Assembly (NCBI GenBank): GCA_035048485.1
Contig: CM068585.1
Span: forward strand, 51,929,009 to 51,993,008
Direction: 5' to 3'
Source of the DNA: Pteria penguin
Lineage: Eukaryota; Mollusca; Bivalvia; Pterioida; Pteriidae
DNA: 64,000 nucleotides
Under the pieces are notes generated by a model. It did not search any database and was not told where the DNA came from. It was given only the letters and a program-made list of their open reading frames with translations. How positions within the stretch are numbered: position 1 is the stretch's first letter; each line of letters starts with the position of its first letter. A program made the translations under genes and the position numbers. This document shows positions 31,894-45,278 of this stretch, in pieces.

Positions 31894-34060
31894 AACAAAA
31901 AACAAAAAACTATAGTGCTTGAGGCTTTATCTGCTGGCATTGACACATATGTGTAATCTATTTAAACGTTTTTATCAAACACCTTACACTTATTACCCAT
32001 TTGGACAAGATACCTGACCGGCTTCACGTTTCGCCAGTCTTCGAGCATAGTCCTCAATAGAATCCATTATAATACGGAATTTGTACGCAAAATGGTTTTT
32101 GTTCCCTAAATTTAGGGCCCCGGGTAATAAAAAGACGAAGAATTATATTGTCTACGAGTTTTTAATTAATTGACCTATAGTTAATGCGGAATCACCGCAA
32201 CGATCGCAGCATCGCGGGCACTCTGCGGAGACCTACAACATGCATCTACGAATATGCATACGCATAGGTAAACCATGGTGAAATATTTTTAAAATACTCA
32301 TTGAGTATGGTCAGCATTCAGGTAAACAAATAATGTAAGTTTTAATAAAACTCAGAACAGGATCCCACTTCTAATGATTTCATTACAGGGTATGTAGCAC
32401 AGGACTTCCGAATTCAAACACCCAACAATAATTATTGCCTTTGGTGATATTTCTTATCAGCTTTATATTCCATCTTGCGTAAAAATGAAAAAGGAATCTA
32501 AAGACAAGTACCTGTATAATAAAATAAGACTAAGGCCAACAGAACAAAAAAAGAAAAAAAAAACAACTTTCCATGATTTTGTTTGTACAAAGACAAAAGT
32601 TCGGGCTTAATTTGACGACAATTTGATTGAAAGCATTTCTATTTATTCTGCATTTGCTGCATATGCATGTACGTAGTAAATACGGAATAAATAGAAGTGC
32701 TTTTAATGAGATTGCTCCTTACAATTGTGAAATCGTGAGAGAAGTTGTATTTTGTAATGATAATCTAAATAAATCTAAATCTAAAGGTCTATGCCTGAAT
32801 CGGACTTGAAAGACATCTTCGCATCCATGGCGTACAAGGCAATGGCTGACGGGTTTTGATGATCGACGACAAAACATCTTAAGAGGTTATTCAACAAAGA
32901 ATAACCCTCCAAAACACTGGAAAAATGTATAGGTCTGCAAAAAATCCTCAAGCAAATCCGCTCGTGTTACACCTCGATTTTAAGACAATATTTTAAAATG
33001 CTCAAATGTACGTTCAAAAGCTATACGATGTGCAGCCGCAATCAACCATAATGTGGCGGTGAATCCCTGCGATCAATCAACCATCGCGGTGGAGAAGTGG
33101 TGTGCCGTGATTGTCGGCGTTAAAGAAATCGACCGCGATACGCGGAGAATTGCACAATTCGCAATCTCTGTAATGTATCTGCTCAAATCCGCATTCTCGT
33201 GTAGAAGGGTTAATATACGTATTTTCTTTCTCTCTCTTTCTCATACATATGATAGAGTACTCGTAGAGAAAATAGAACAGAGTTTACTGCGAATATAATG
33301 AACACCTTACTGCTTAATAACGTGTGGTAAAAACGTAGAAAAAGATATATCGTTTATATTTGGTTAATTGTAAGAGTGATGTCCATGACATGTTTATGTC
33401 TACTGGTGTAATTAAGCAGATCCATGACATTAATATTGGTACACCTCGGGCTGGATAAATTACTTAAGCTATTCATATTATTATCGCAACCATATGGAAG
33501 TGCATTGCCTGTTTGCCCTATCCAGTGTTCTTCGCGTTGTCTACGGAGCGAGGTACTAAGTGATGGACTATAGGTATGGTGATACATAGTCCACATAGCG
33601 CAAACTCCACTCTATTGAAAACACAAAAAGATTGACTCTGCATCTTCTCGAAACAAGGTCGGTCCAGGGCGATACATGAAAAGAATTAAGATAACTCGTC
33701 TTGTATTTTAGCCTCTTTTATGTAGAGAATGGATAAATTACTCATAAAAAAGGAAGTCTGAATTTCAACTGAGACTTCATGTATAAAATACTCATCCATT
33801 ACTTTTCATATACTGTGATATAAAAACGGACACTGTATTGAAATACTGATTATTGAAGTGAAAAATATTTGATTGTATTGTTTTAGAAATTAGAAATTAT
33901 AAAAAACATACAACCTTAATTTTGAACATAAACGCATAAGAATATCCTTTATTAACAGGAAATTTCATTTTTCAGTTTTTAATGTTATGTTTTTTTAAAG
34001 TGTTGTTTGATACATTGGCTTCCCGTGCTCTTTCTCTTCTATTATGTCATCTTCCTATTT
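31894..34060. other. Spacer without recognised genes
   Basis: Plus-strand frames at 32627-32809 and 33053-33298 lack known motifs. The stretch 33030-33150 is relatively G+C rich with repeated ATCAACCAT words (AATCAACCATAATGTGGCGG then CGATCAATCAACCATCGCGG), suggesting a small local duplication. Confidence 0.4.
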
Positions 34061-34071
34061 GAAATAATAAT

Positions 34072-34121
<50 letters not shown>

Positions 34122-34142
34122 TGATGATGATGATGATGATGC
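34061..34142. repeat. (AAT)n/(GAT)n microsatellite
   Basis: AAT units followed by GAT units at 34121-34141. Confidence 0.9.
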
Positions 34143-35803
34143 ATTTTCAATTATTTGTACATTACAGTTAGCGTGGATAATTGAATATGAGTAAGAGGGA
34201 AAGTTTCGTTCCCCCCATGAGACTAGTGAAATGCTATTACCACTCTTGAGAGTGTCCACCCACTCAAATGTACATTTAATAATCATGCATGTATTCCTCA
34301 ATTGCTGTATAACCATATGCATATATACATCTAATACACAATAAGTATAAATACATAATATGTTGACTGCAAAAATTGCTATTATTGCGTTATCCTTTAT
34401 GACATTATTCATGAATCCCAATTTCTCTAACTGACTTTATAAAGCAGTTTTATCGTACATCGTAGCAAAGATGGTCATATGATATGGACTTATGAATGTA
34501 TGGTATTACATTGGGAATAATATTTTTTAAAACATGAATGGAATTGAAATCAATATGATCAAAATGGTCATATATTGATTTCAGTTCCTTTCAAGTTTTT
34601 AAAGGCCAAGGTTTCACATGTATTAATTATTTTGTCCCTCCAGCAGCAGCAAGGGACATTACATAAAGTTATTATTTTTATTAGATAATTAAACTAAATA
34701 ATGATTATGGTTTCTTTTCTTTGGTTTGATTGTTTTTGGCTCCTATACTTTCAGAATTATGAACATTTCCTGATAATATTTCATGTAGTAAATATGCAGA
34801 ACAACAGTCTTTACGGAACATACGTATTCGAATCGCAAATTAATATTGGTTGTACGCATTTTTATCTCTTCTCTTTCCCTTATCCCCTAAAATATTTTTT
34901 TTTTTCAAAATGCAATCGTATCTAACCTCAGATTACAGTGGTAATGATTATGCATTCTATTTATTTCCAATTCCTCACTAACTACCAGCGTGATCCACCA
35001 CAATAGACATTTCCTGAAGCAACATTGACTGTGTCGATTTACCCAACTATGTTCAGAACCCTCCCCCTTTTTCATATTCGATCATTTTGCCCGATAAAAA
35101 AAAAAAAAAAACAACCATCGTATGTATCTTCTATAATCACAGGACCCGATAATGCATTTTGTTGTAACGTTTAATCAAGTATTTAATCATTGTCACAAAT
35201 CAAATCGAAATTCACTACAAGGTTGATCACAGTGCAGTAGGCATTACGGAACACTCGAGCTGAAGTCGTAAAATACTCTTGACCGTTGAACATTGTATCC
35301 TCCCTCCGTCTCTCTCTCTCTCCTATTTATCTGCTTACACATTCTTCCAAACTACAAAAACCCACTATTTTTTAATAATTGAGTGATTAAGCACTGAATC
35401 ATCCGTTTTCACATTAAAATATGGATATTTTCTGCCATATTTAAGCAAACATTTTTGTGCACGTTAGGATAAAACTGTTTGGTGGTGACGCCACAGTTAT
35501 GACAAAGTTATGGTAGCCTTAATGGGTAACGAAAAATCATACATCTTTGGAAACATAGATGGCGTGAAATGACGCAAGCAACAAGATCCGATTCAGTGTT
35601 AATCACCAATGAATAATCCATACTGTACAAAATGGATTACGAGGTAAAGTATGATGTAAAAGGTATGTCCGATTAGCCTTGATATTTCGCGTTGATATTA
35701 AATGTGTTCTATACTAGTGATATATTTTGTGAGATTTTATTCAAACTAAAGTCATTTTAAGGACTTGAACTTCCATGACAGTCAAGCTTTTTCGGCGAAT
35801 GAT
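34143..35803. other. Spacer, nothing recognised
   Basis: Frames on the plus strand (34701-34925) look like chance A+T-rich frames. There is an A-run at 35097-35110 and a (CT)n run at 35310-35324. Confidence 0.4.
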
Positions 35804-36036
35804 ACGTTTATGGTGACGGCATCTGCCTGATGCATTACATAGAAAGCTTGACCTTTGCAACGGACCCACCCGTAGCAGTGAGGGATCTATTACGTCCCCC
35901 GCCTACCGTGATACAGGACCTCGGTTTTTACGGTCTCATCCAAAAGTCACAACACCGGTGCGCCAAGGGTGGGAGTCGAAACTGGGACCTCTCGATCATG
36001 AGCCGAGCACCGATTCCACTAAGCCACACCAACTTA
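35804..36036 (-). mobile_element. tRNA-derived SINE, copy 3
   Basis: Minus-strand head GTGTGGCTTAGTGGAATCGG (A-box like), a B box degraded to AGTTTCGACTCC, then AAAACCGAGGTCCTGTATCA and the conserved segment with GCATCAGGCAGATGCCGTCA. A (GA)n tract follows on its right at 36038-36054. Confidence 0.75.
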
Positions 36037-36054
36037 CGTGAGAGAGAGAGAGAG

Positions 36055-37907
36055 AGCAATACCCGTATATACACCTGAGTTCCATTGGTGAATTATACAA
36101 AAATATTACAATTAAAAAATATTAATGTCTGGCTATGGACCGTAATGAGTAATAAACGGTGTATCAGTTATTTTGAAATTTTCTTGTTTAACTTATCTGC
36201 TGACTTTGACATTTTGAGGAAAAATCACCATTATATATTATATATGACGTTTGAAATTGTGACGGCGAACAGACTACATTTCCCATTTTTCGGATATGAA
36301 TTTGAGAAAATTAATCTTACTGTTTTGACTTAGAATATATGTTGTCTATTTAGTGATGATTCTGTATTTGAAAGGAACAAATCAAAATTTCCGACTTTAG
36401 AGCTTCTTAGAATAATACTATATAATACGTTAACTATTAGACCCCGAATTGTACTCTTTCAACAAAGTTACTTTAAATGCAAAGATATGTGCGAGATCTA
36501 TAACCGAGAATACATTCTATGATACACATCGTACTTACCATTTTCACATACCTATTTGGCAATGAACTGCTTTTCTGGCATATAAGTTTTGTTGTTTCTT
36601 CACTTCTAATAAATATCAAAAGATAGAGATACATATTTTCATCCAGACACATCCAAAAAAAAAAAAAAAAGGAAAGAAAGAAAGAAAGAAAAAGAAATAA
36701 AAAACCCAAACTGTGTTTGTGTGCACTAAAGTCCAAAAAATATTTTTTAACGTTAAGTCGTTTCCAAAGTCAAAAGATCATTGACCATGGTGTCATTTGA
36801 AAGGGCTTCATTAGTTAAGTGTGCATGACAAATATGAAGTCTGTATCCATCCCCACAGTTCAAAAGTTATAGCCAAGGTTAAAGTTTACCACAGACAGAC
36901 AAACAGATAAACCAGACAGGACAAAAACAATATGCTCCCGATCTATCGACCCGGGGGCATAAAATTATAATACCATTAACACATCCTAATCCCTAAGACC
37001 ATCCTGACATGACTACAGCTTCTATTGATTTACATTTCAGTGTAAATAATCGTTTAACTACTCCAACATCCTTGTATTTTATCAGTGCATTTTACAATGT
37101 AATTCAGAGATAAAACTAGCCATTTTAGATAATTACATACAAATTCTAATTTTCTAAGCTGGTTAGAGAGAAAAAATATATGACAGCTTGGCGATTGTAT
37201 CTAACCAGGTAACTAGTTGAAAATGTGGCGTAGTTGTCATATTATTCCTTTATAGTGTATTAATTAAACAATAACAATCAATAACAATATGAAATAACAA
37301 CAATTTATACTTAATATATGAGTAATATTTGGCTCTAGAATACTAAAAATGCGTTTTGATGAACTATAACTCGTTCACTTCTAGGTTTTAAATTTACGTT
37401 GAATATAACAAACTTTGTCATTTGATTCAGAAATAAAATCTAACTGATACATGTAGCACTAACCGGCGCTCTTGCAATGGCTGAGATTGTTGGTTGTGGA
37501 CGTATCTGCATTCTCCTATCTTCTCACTATTAGAAGAAACAATGTCTAATCATTTACTATTCAAAGAATTTGATGCCATAATATAATGAATAAAGTGAAA
37601 TAAGTTACAGTCCATCGATCTGATTTCGATTTCAATGTCTTTTTAATGGAGAACCCAGCATTTGCAGGCTAAGCGTCACCAAGTCACAAAGTAAACTGAA
37701 AATTAAGTAAACCGGAAAAACAAACATTCCACTTCTGATCGACATATCATGTTATCTTACACCATTAACTGTCACCTAGATATGTCACTCTAACACGGGA
37801 CGATTTCAATTTCAGTATTAAAGACTTCTTTTTCGAAAGTATTGTCAATGCGTAGGTTATATTGCTATTTCAATTAATACATTTTGCCGGAGCAATGGAA
37901 ATTATGA
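36055..37907. other. Spacer with one short dispersed repeat
   Basis: 36656-36700 is an A-run plus (AAAG)n. The stretch 36745-36962 ends ACAGACAGACAAACAGATAA...CGACCCGGGGGCATA. Read on the minus strand, that is the TATGCCCCCGGGTCG...TCTGTCTGTC opening typical of the short repeats elsewhere in the window. No gene was recognised. Confidence 0.45.
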
Positions 37908-38005
37908 ATGTAACTGGTGTCAAGTGACTATGGCACTAACAACATTACATCAGGTGACCGGTAGGAGTAAGCGTCTCCTGAATGGCTAGCCACACCCACC
38001 ATGAA
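37908..38005 (-). repeat. Short dispersed repeat (CACCTGGTCTCACC family), inverted, shortened
   Basis: Read on the minus strand: GGTGTGGCTAGCCATTCAGG, AGACGCTTACTCCTACCGGT, CACCTG, then TAATGTTGTTAGTGCCATAG and ACACCAGTTAC. The middle (CTCACCTC...GTCCGTGAATG) is missing compared with the Ty3-nested copy. Confidence 0.65.
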
Positions 38006-39540
38006 TGTCCTTACATACAGAAGAAGGAAATGTAACTAAGCACTGTATATATAATTGAGTGTGAACCAGCACAAAGGTCTAAAAACATATAAGACATGAA
38101 GACGGAGAGGATGATTTCTTTATCCCCCCCTCCCCCTTACAAATGTGTTAGGGAAAGGGTGGAATAATCATAATGTGTAAGGATATTCTGTTAAGAAATG
38201 TGTTGCTAGCTGCTAAGAAAATCCACGCAAGTTAAGTATCAGTTAATCAACAATCATTAGTTTTCCACATATTAAATGATACTTACTTGTACTCGTTTGT
38301 TAAATCTTCTATAATTGTATTTTCAATCCTTATCGTTTGGTTCGACTCTAATGAACAATAGAGAAGAAAAATAATACATGTAATGGTCTGTATTGCAAAC
38401 AATAATTTATTTTATAAATAAATATATGGATGTCATAAACTAGTATAAACAGTCTGTGTGTCTCCTTCAATCTGCGTTGTCTTTTGTCTGTCTAAGAGAT
38501 GCTTTTTCTGTCTATTGAAATATACACTAAAACCAATGCATAAACCATATATTTTTTAGAACGATAATATATTTCATTTGAGACTGATAAATCAACTTTC
38601 GCTCATCAATCTTATGGTCGGAAAATAGAACTGCGAACTGATGCCGGTCCCATAACTTTTAGAAATATTATCTGTATCAAATAGATAGAAAACCATAAAA
38701 AGAAAGAAGACAACAACAATGTATTATTATTATTATTTAATTGTATTTAAAACATACTTAGGAAAGGGGTGGGGGGCAGAATTGTTGCTTTTACAAACAA
38801 CTTTTACATGTTTAATGTATCCATTACCGTGAAATTGGGTTTATAACATTTTCAGCATTATAAAGTTCTACCAGCTGCCGTTAATTGAAAAGTAAGGTAT
38901 ATTGCAGCTTTGCAAGCCCTTCTTGAAATGAGTGTAGTATCTACAGAAACAAACTATTATATGACCGGTACTCTGCATAGAAAAAAGCCAAAGTTAAACG
39001 AATATTGTGTTATGACAATTACACAAATTACCTTGCAAACGTTGTTCATATTTTCTTTTTACAATTTTGCACACAACTGGTATCATCATTATGAATACCG
39101 TACCACAGACCAGAAATGCAGCTATTGATCTAGAGATATATAAAGAAATTACCTTATAAGTTTTTTATCAGACTTTTTATCAGTTTTATTTCACATATCG
39201 TCCATCGTTGTAATTTCATATTCAAACTAAAGAAACCCTTCTCTATGTTAGATGAGAATGTGTTGATTGATGACTTTGAACAATGAAATTCAGGCTTCAG
39301 CTTGTACTTAGAAATACAATATCCGACGGAGGAGAATATCTTTAATATGGCATGCTTTATGATAATATTACGGCAGTATGCATCGATAATTATGGCCCAG
39401 AATTCTTAAATTTACAATTTTCTCCGGTGTCATCGCCACAAATAAAAGTAGTTTAGCTGACCTTTCTTGCAGGCATCATGATACAGTCATAAATCATTTC
39501 AAGACAGCTAATGATTCCTTGAAATACTCCTTTCATTGCT
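38006..39540. other. Spacer, nothing recognised
   Basis: No coding block was seen. There is a short C-rich/T-rich stretch at 38120-38140. Confidence 0.4.
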
Positions 39541-39546
39541 AAATGT

Positions 39547-39728
39547 TTACCAAATGTTGATCACATGAATACATTTTTGGCAACAGCAATATATGTTGTT
39601 TCGTGATAATAGGTTGGAAACAGGTATATTCCTTGAAATTTGATGTGCATTGTTGCACACAAATGAGGGCCATCTTAAATCAATCCCTTCAGTGATATGC
39701 TCGTGATCGATATCTTCAGGCTCATATG
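39547..39728 (-). CDS. Possible extra 3' exon (acidic tail) downstream of the 40-kb gene
   Basis: A tttcatgcag acceptor precedes an open stretch reading DSYEPEDIDHEHITEGIDLR and ending in a cysteine-rich end before a TAA. The open frame needs a phase-1 junction, the phase used by the other introns of the family. It could be a cytoplasmic tail used in an alternative, membrane-anchored form of the protein at 40.0-42.6 kb, but no matching phase-1 donor was found in exon 3. Speculative. Confidence 0.2.
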
Positions 39729-40037
39729 AGTCTTCTGCATGAAACATTAAAACTAAAGTCTGACGTCATTGTTTACGCTATACGTAAATACCTCCTCACC
39801 GTTTCAGATTGATCGATTACAACAACAAAATAAGGCGCCATCACAATGTAAGTGCAATCCCAAGAAATAGAAAAAAATAGAACAAAATCATATAATAAAA
39901 CATCACTTGTGCTTATTGTATACTTATTTACTGTCAGCAACCTTAACCTATATGGAAAAGCAAACACCACATGTCAAAAATTAATTATAATACATGGAAG
40001 AATACGCAACATTTTTATCGTAAATCATAACTGCTTG

Positions 40038-42614
40038 TTACCCATAAAGTGGTCTTTCCTGGACAGTTGTAGAATCATATCTTTCTGTGACATTATCTGT
40101 TTCACTCAAATCTCTTGTTACATTTACCCTTGAAGTATTACCAGTTTTGATGCACGCAGGATCTGATAAACAATGCAAATTAATACATGGAATAGAGAAG
40201 TGCTTTGTATATAAGTTATCCGTGTATCATATAACAACTTCATTTGGCTCCTTTTAACAATGGCTGCGAACATGCAACATAATGGCCATTTACCTATTTA
40301 TACGCAAGCCTTCTAAAATCTACATGCAGCTGAATTATTTGAGAAATCGACGAAGCTCTTACTGTAAAAAAACAGGGAGGTCACTCAGTCAAACTAGTGA
40401 TAATGATCGTTATCAATCGACATTACAGACATCATGTTTGAGAATTGGGAATATAGTAAGGTACGTAAAAAATACAAGTCTAGTGTTAGCATGCATTTAA
40501 TAAAAGAAAAGGCAATTGAATTCTGATGCCTCAGGGTCTCAGGAACATTCCATGATTTTATAATCAAAATAGAGAGACTGACATAATTTGACCTTATAGA
40601 ATTTAATGTAATACATTTAAATTTACATTTAAATAAAACTTACATATATAAAGTTTATCTGTCCGGTACTTCCTGTGTCCTTTTTCTGGACAGCGATTTC
40701 GGTCACATGCATGAAATGGATTTCCTATATGTGGTTTGTCATTGTAAATGTGTACCCATGGACAACCAACTGAAATGTAATAACAAATCATTTGAATTTA
40801 TGAGCATTTACATATCTGTAATGGTAAAGGAAATGGAAAAATTAGAACACTGAAAAAATGTTCGTCGCAAATTGTCCTTTCAAAAGTATTGAGTAAATTG
40901 ATACTTTGTAATGCAGTTAATATTACAAGCCCAGGAAGCGTTATCATTATATTTTAAGTATTAGTTAATCGTTGCTTCACAATAATATGCATTATATATG
41001 TGGAGAAATTTCCAGCACAGTGAATGAAGTTGTTGCTTGTAAATACATCAAAAGAATATAAAAGGGAAAGCCATCTGACTTAGCTGTAGGGCAGAAATCA
41101 CCAAGTAAATGTACAATAAAAGTTGATGAGTAATGAAACACAGGGAATGACAGTACAATCATGTTAAATGTACAATTGATGCGATGCTCTCTTAGGACGG
41201 TCAATTGAATAACAAAAGATACTCAATTTGTATGTTTAACTGGTTTACGGACTCACCTTCCCACTCATCGCAGATGCAAAAGAATAAAAAATATCAAAAG
41301 ACGCACATTTAAAAATTTATAAATAATCCTCCATTTAGAGAAAAGGGACGAAATGCAATGTTTAAATCTATTTAAATAATGTATCCATTAGGATGTCCAG
41401 GCAACATATCACTGTAAAGCCACTGTCACGCTATTGTGAATTTAAGCAATATAATTACACCTAGCGGAAATAAACATCAACTCCACACATTGTCTAGTTT
41501 CATAGTGAATTTAAACGGGTGGTGATATGTAGCTAACGTATAATGAATTATAACTAGCTATCCACGAGAACTGTGTTGTGATTTTAGGTACGATTTGCAT
41601 GTTTGAAACAAAGTCTAAAACACGAACTTTTGCGACCTCGAATGTTGTAGACAAACAAAACGTAAACTTACATGACTATTTTAAATCACATGTGTTTTAA
41701 CGATGTCCTGTCATATAAGTACATATATGTATTGATTCATTATCGTTTTACGTAATTCAACGATTATTCCACGTATATGGTGACGGCATGTGCATGATGC
41801 ATTGCACACAAATTTAGACCTTTGCAACGGACCCACCTGAAGCAGTGAGGGGCCAGTTACGTGTCACTCCTAACGTGACAAGGGACCTCAATTGGTCCTC
41901 TCTCGTCAGAAAGACAAAACACCGGTGTATCAACGGCGAAAGTGAAACTTGGAACCTCTTATTCACAAGCAGAGCACGTTATCGACCGGACGACACCAGC
42001 TTTTTTTATGCAAAGATACTGCTTACAGCCATGCATGACAAATGGATAGTTATCCTTTTCAAGCGTTTCATTTATACATACAAATTAAGTTAATATTAAC
42101 TAGTTGACGCATTGTCGAACTTTGCTTCTCTTTTCAATCGGAATTCTCTTATGATACATACATCATTTTACTTTTGAAAATTGAGAATGCTTTGATTTAA
42201 AACTGGCTTAAGATTCTTAATATGGTACGCCATCATTGGCCGTTTCCGCCACAGTAAAAATATTGGGAACACAAATTGAGACTAGGGCCATTGATGATAC
42301 TTCTTAATCTTAATTTCCCAGACATTCGATTTCATTACAGCAGATTCAATGCTTTGATGTACAAACTTACCTTTAAATGAACTAATCGTCTGAGCAATCA
42401 TACATGTCTCTATGACATTTTTATTAATGTTTCGTATACAATGATACACTTCATGGGGACTGTCACATTGGAACTGTCGAGATCTCTGTGCCCATGTGTA
42501 GTCATTAGTCGGGCATGTATCCACATATTTGACAATTTGAGTGGAATGCGGTAAAAAAAGCAGTAATATGACTTCAGTAGTTAAAATAACCTGTAAATAA
42601 GAAGATTTATACAT
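40038..42614 (-). CDS. Secreted cysteine-rich family protein, three exons
   Basis: The most convincing host gene in the window. Exon 1 (42614-42371, 244 bases) encodes a signal peptide (LQVILTTEVILLLFLPHS), then CPTNDYTWAQRSRQFQC, VYHCI, ETCMI and ends SSFK at a gtaagt donor, phase 1. Exon 2 (40769-40644, 126 bases) opens after ttacatttcag and encodes GCPWVHIYND, ACDRNRCPEKGHRKYRTDKL, and a gtaagt donor in phase 1. Exon 3 (40162-40038) opens after gtttatcag, encodes PACIKTGNTSRVNVTRDLSE, with three N-x-S/T sites, and reaches TAA. The joined frame is exactly 495 bases, 164 residues. Introns are 1,601 and 481 bases; intron 1 carries a SINE. Function unknown. Paralogues of exon 1 lie at 8.5 and 23.8 kb. 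A longer membrane-bound form is possible. Confidence 0.7.
41733..42001 (-). mobile_element. tRNA-derived SINE, copy 4, in an intron
   Basis: It lies inside intron 1 of the 40.0-42.6 kb gene and in the same orientation as that gene. It has the conserved GCACATGCCGTCACCATATA and GTGGGTCCGTTGCAAAGGTC segments, but a degraded head (the B box reads AAGTTTCACTTTC), so the internal promoter is probably dead. Confidence 0.7.
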
Positions 42615-43790
42615 ATATTAATTCGGTGAACCATATGCCCTTGTTGGAAACTTATGTCTAATCAGTGATGCTCAATACCCAAACCAAGGTACAAATCTTT
42701 GAGGAGCAAACTGATTACTGACCTAAACACAATCACTTGACAACCAGTCTTAGAAATGAACTACGTGTGTGCCTAAAAGAGATGTTCCTTAATTTGAGAA
42801 TGAAATATATTCCCGGAAATGTCTTTATTCTTCATAGCAGTAAGTAGTAATGAAAATAATAAAAATAATAATGATAACAAAAACAATAGTAATACATGTA
42901 GTAGAAGTACTACTTCTAGTAGTTGTAGTAGTATTAGTGGTAAGAGAAAACAGAGGACATAAAACACGATACTAGTAAAATATATACAGAAACAGACATA
43001 ACATATATATTAGTTTGTACTGCGATAACGATACCGAATAAGGACGGTCAGGTAAAGGAAAAAGCGTCATTTCCAGTTTAAGGCAGTCCTAACCTTAAAT
43101 TCAAGTGCACTTGATAAGTTCACTTTAAGTTTAGTTTTTCGTCCTGAAAACCAGTCATAAAGTTAAGGCAAGTGCACTCGATATCAAGTTTACTTTAAAG
43201 TAATTCCGTCTTCAAGTTCACTATCACGTGACATCAAGTTTACTTTTCACTTTTATTTATTACAATTATCCAGTTTCGTATAACATAATAAAATAATTGT
43301 GTTATTACATGTATGTACAAATGCATATTTTATATAATAGAAAAATAATAGTAAATATCTATAAACAATTAACAATTTTACATTATTGATTTCATGTTGA
43401 ACATTCGGACTGCATCTGCATTTTTCTTTTTGTTATGAATTATTAATGTTATATGTTTTGTTATTCGACATTTCCTCGTTATTTTGGCATTTGTGGTTTC
43501 ACTTCGACAGAGTGTATAGATGTTGCCATTGTTGGGACACTCCAACTACACTGGTTTCTGTTTTCGGTTTCGTGGCAAAGATGGTAAAACCATGGACGTA
43601 TATAACAGCATGTGTTATATACCTCCCTGGTAAGACTTAAGTGGCTTCAATAACTTATTTTCTTATTTGATTTGCTACATTACACTGCTTCGTTGTTTAA
43701 CGATTTGTGGATTCTTTTTTCCACAAACTTATAAGCCGGGCTAAATTTCTTTTTGTTATTCTGAATCGAAAACAACACAGAGAAAGATCG
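42615..43790. other. Spacer upstream of the 42.6-kb gene start
   Basis: The promoter of the minus-strand gene should lie just above 42614; no core element is assigned. 42840-42945 is an A+T/GTA-rich simple stretch. 43085-43245 contains repeated AAGTGCACTYGATA and AAGTTYACTTTA words, probably a degenerate MITE-like repeat. A 10-bp-stem hairpin stands at 43598-43622. Confidence 0.4.
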
Positions 43791-43793
43791 AAA

Positions 43794-43822
43794 CATGCAT
43801 CCGAAGAAAAAAAGAAATCTAG
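43794..43822 (+). CDS. Candidate first coding mini-exon
   Basis: An ATG opens a basic peptide (MHPKKKRNL, nuclear-signal-like) that runs directly into a consensus gtaagt donor (G|GTAAGTA). No downstream exon could be linked. It may be chance. Confidence 0.15.
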
Positions 43823-45278
43823 GTAAGTACAATTTTCAAGAATTACATTATAATGATATCTTACATAATAATTTCATAAAGATAATGTTTATGATTTGGG
43901 AAAAAGGGTCAATGTTATTAAACTCATTTTATAGTTAAATGTGTACAGTGCCAGCCCACCCAAATACCATATACATTTCACATAAGGCAGTGTCTCCGTA
44001 TCTGTAGAGTTGGGTCTACTCGTACGAATGAATGTCCGGGTGGTCCGTAACGGTCATACGAATCCGGATTTCCAGTCATATTACATCGCCGCGATGAACG
44101 AGTGTTCACATGGTTATACGAAACGGGATTTTAATAATATGATGAATGTTGTCCATGATAGGGAATTCAGTTCGGTATACAGAATCAATTTTTGCTTTCA
44201 GTCCAACAGTACAATGAAAATTGTATGCATTTTATTTTTCTTTTGATAATTGATATTTTGTGGTGATCGAATCAGTATCCTTAAGGAAATTTCATTATTA
44301 GATAATCTTTTTATTTTTTTCAGTTTGATTAAATATCAAATATAATGTTATCGCTGATATTTACGTCACGTATTTTTTATGTTACAATAAACATATTAAT
44401 TTCATTATCCAAAAAAAAAAAAAAAAAGAGATACCATTCAAAAGGTGCTGGTATTCAGCATCAGGTCCATCTTGATTCATCATCAATTTGAAATGATAAT
44501 AGTTTGACTTACACTATTTCATTAGGACTAGGTGATTTAAATTTAAACATTCTAACACAATTAAATTACGTTAATATATCTGCTGATTTGGACAAGGCCA
44601 TACATATATAACGACTAGTTATGAATGTCCGATTTGAATAATGGATTAATGAAATACACTATTTCTGAGAGTTTTTTTTTTTTATCTCGATTTACAATTC
44701 GTAGAATATAACCATAAAGAACATGTGACAGTTGACAGCATCATCTAACGGAAGTAACAGATAAGCAAAATTGTGTATATTTAGTTATGTTTTAGTAATT
44801 AGCAATGTAAATAAAAAATCTATAGTGCCCACTCTATAAACCCGTGATATGGATCGCTATCATACTTCACACAATTATTGATACTATGATAATGGTACAT
44901 GTCATTCAAGATGCATTATGAGTCAATATGACCTTGAACCAAATTTTAAGTCACATTGAGCCCGAAGAGCTTTATGTGAAACTTGGTAGGAATGGAATAC
45001 TCCAGGTTCCCTAAAAGTGTTGTTTTTTTCTGCTAGATTAGTCAAGGGTTGGACCATGGTGGGATGAAAACAGCCCCATAGAGTACCCCCCTGTATTCAA
45101 CTTTTGTTCAGTGTGGCTGCTTAGGTAAACACAATGAATGTATTAGAGTGATCTAGAGAGTATCTTCAGAATTATCTGTTGTGTGTTTTATCTCTTTTCG
45201 AAGTCAGGTGTCTAACATGATATTAACCTCTTTTCGGATTGTCATTTTCAATTATTTTGGTATTATTTTCTCTATCTA
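43823..45278. other. Spacer, nothing recognised
   Basis: The plus frame 44010-44246 is free of stops, and its first half is less A+T rich than the surroundings, but it shows no known motif. There are A/T runs at 44411-44427 and 44673-44683. Confidence 0.4.

Noticed and set aside
34071..34421. Frame ending in poly-Ser and poly-Leu
   Set aside because: Read through the GAT/AAT microsatellite; the rest shows no motif.
35830..36078. Short plus-strand protein-like frames at 35.83, 41.85, 20.74 and 60.08 kb resembling one another
   Set aside because: All are antisense readings of the SINE body; their similarity reflects the repeat, not a gene family.
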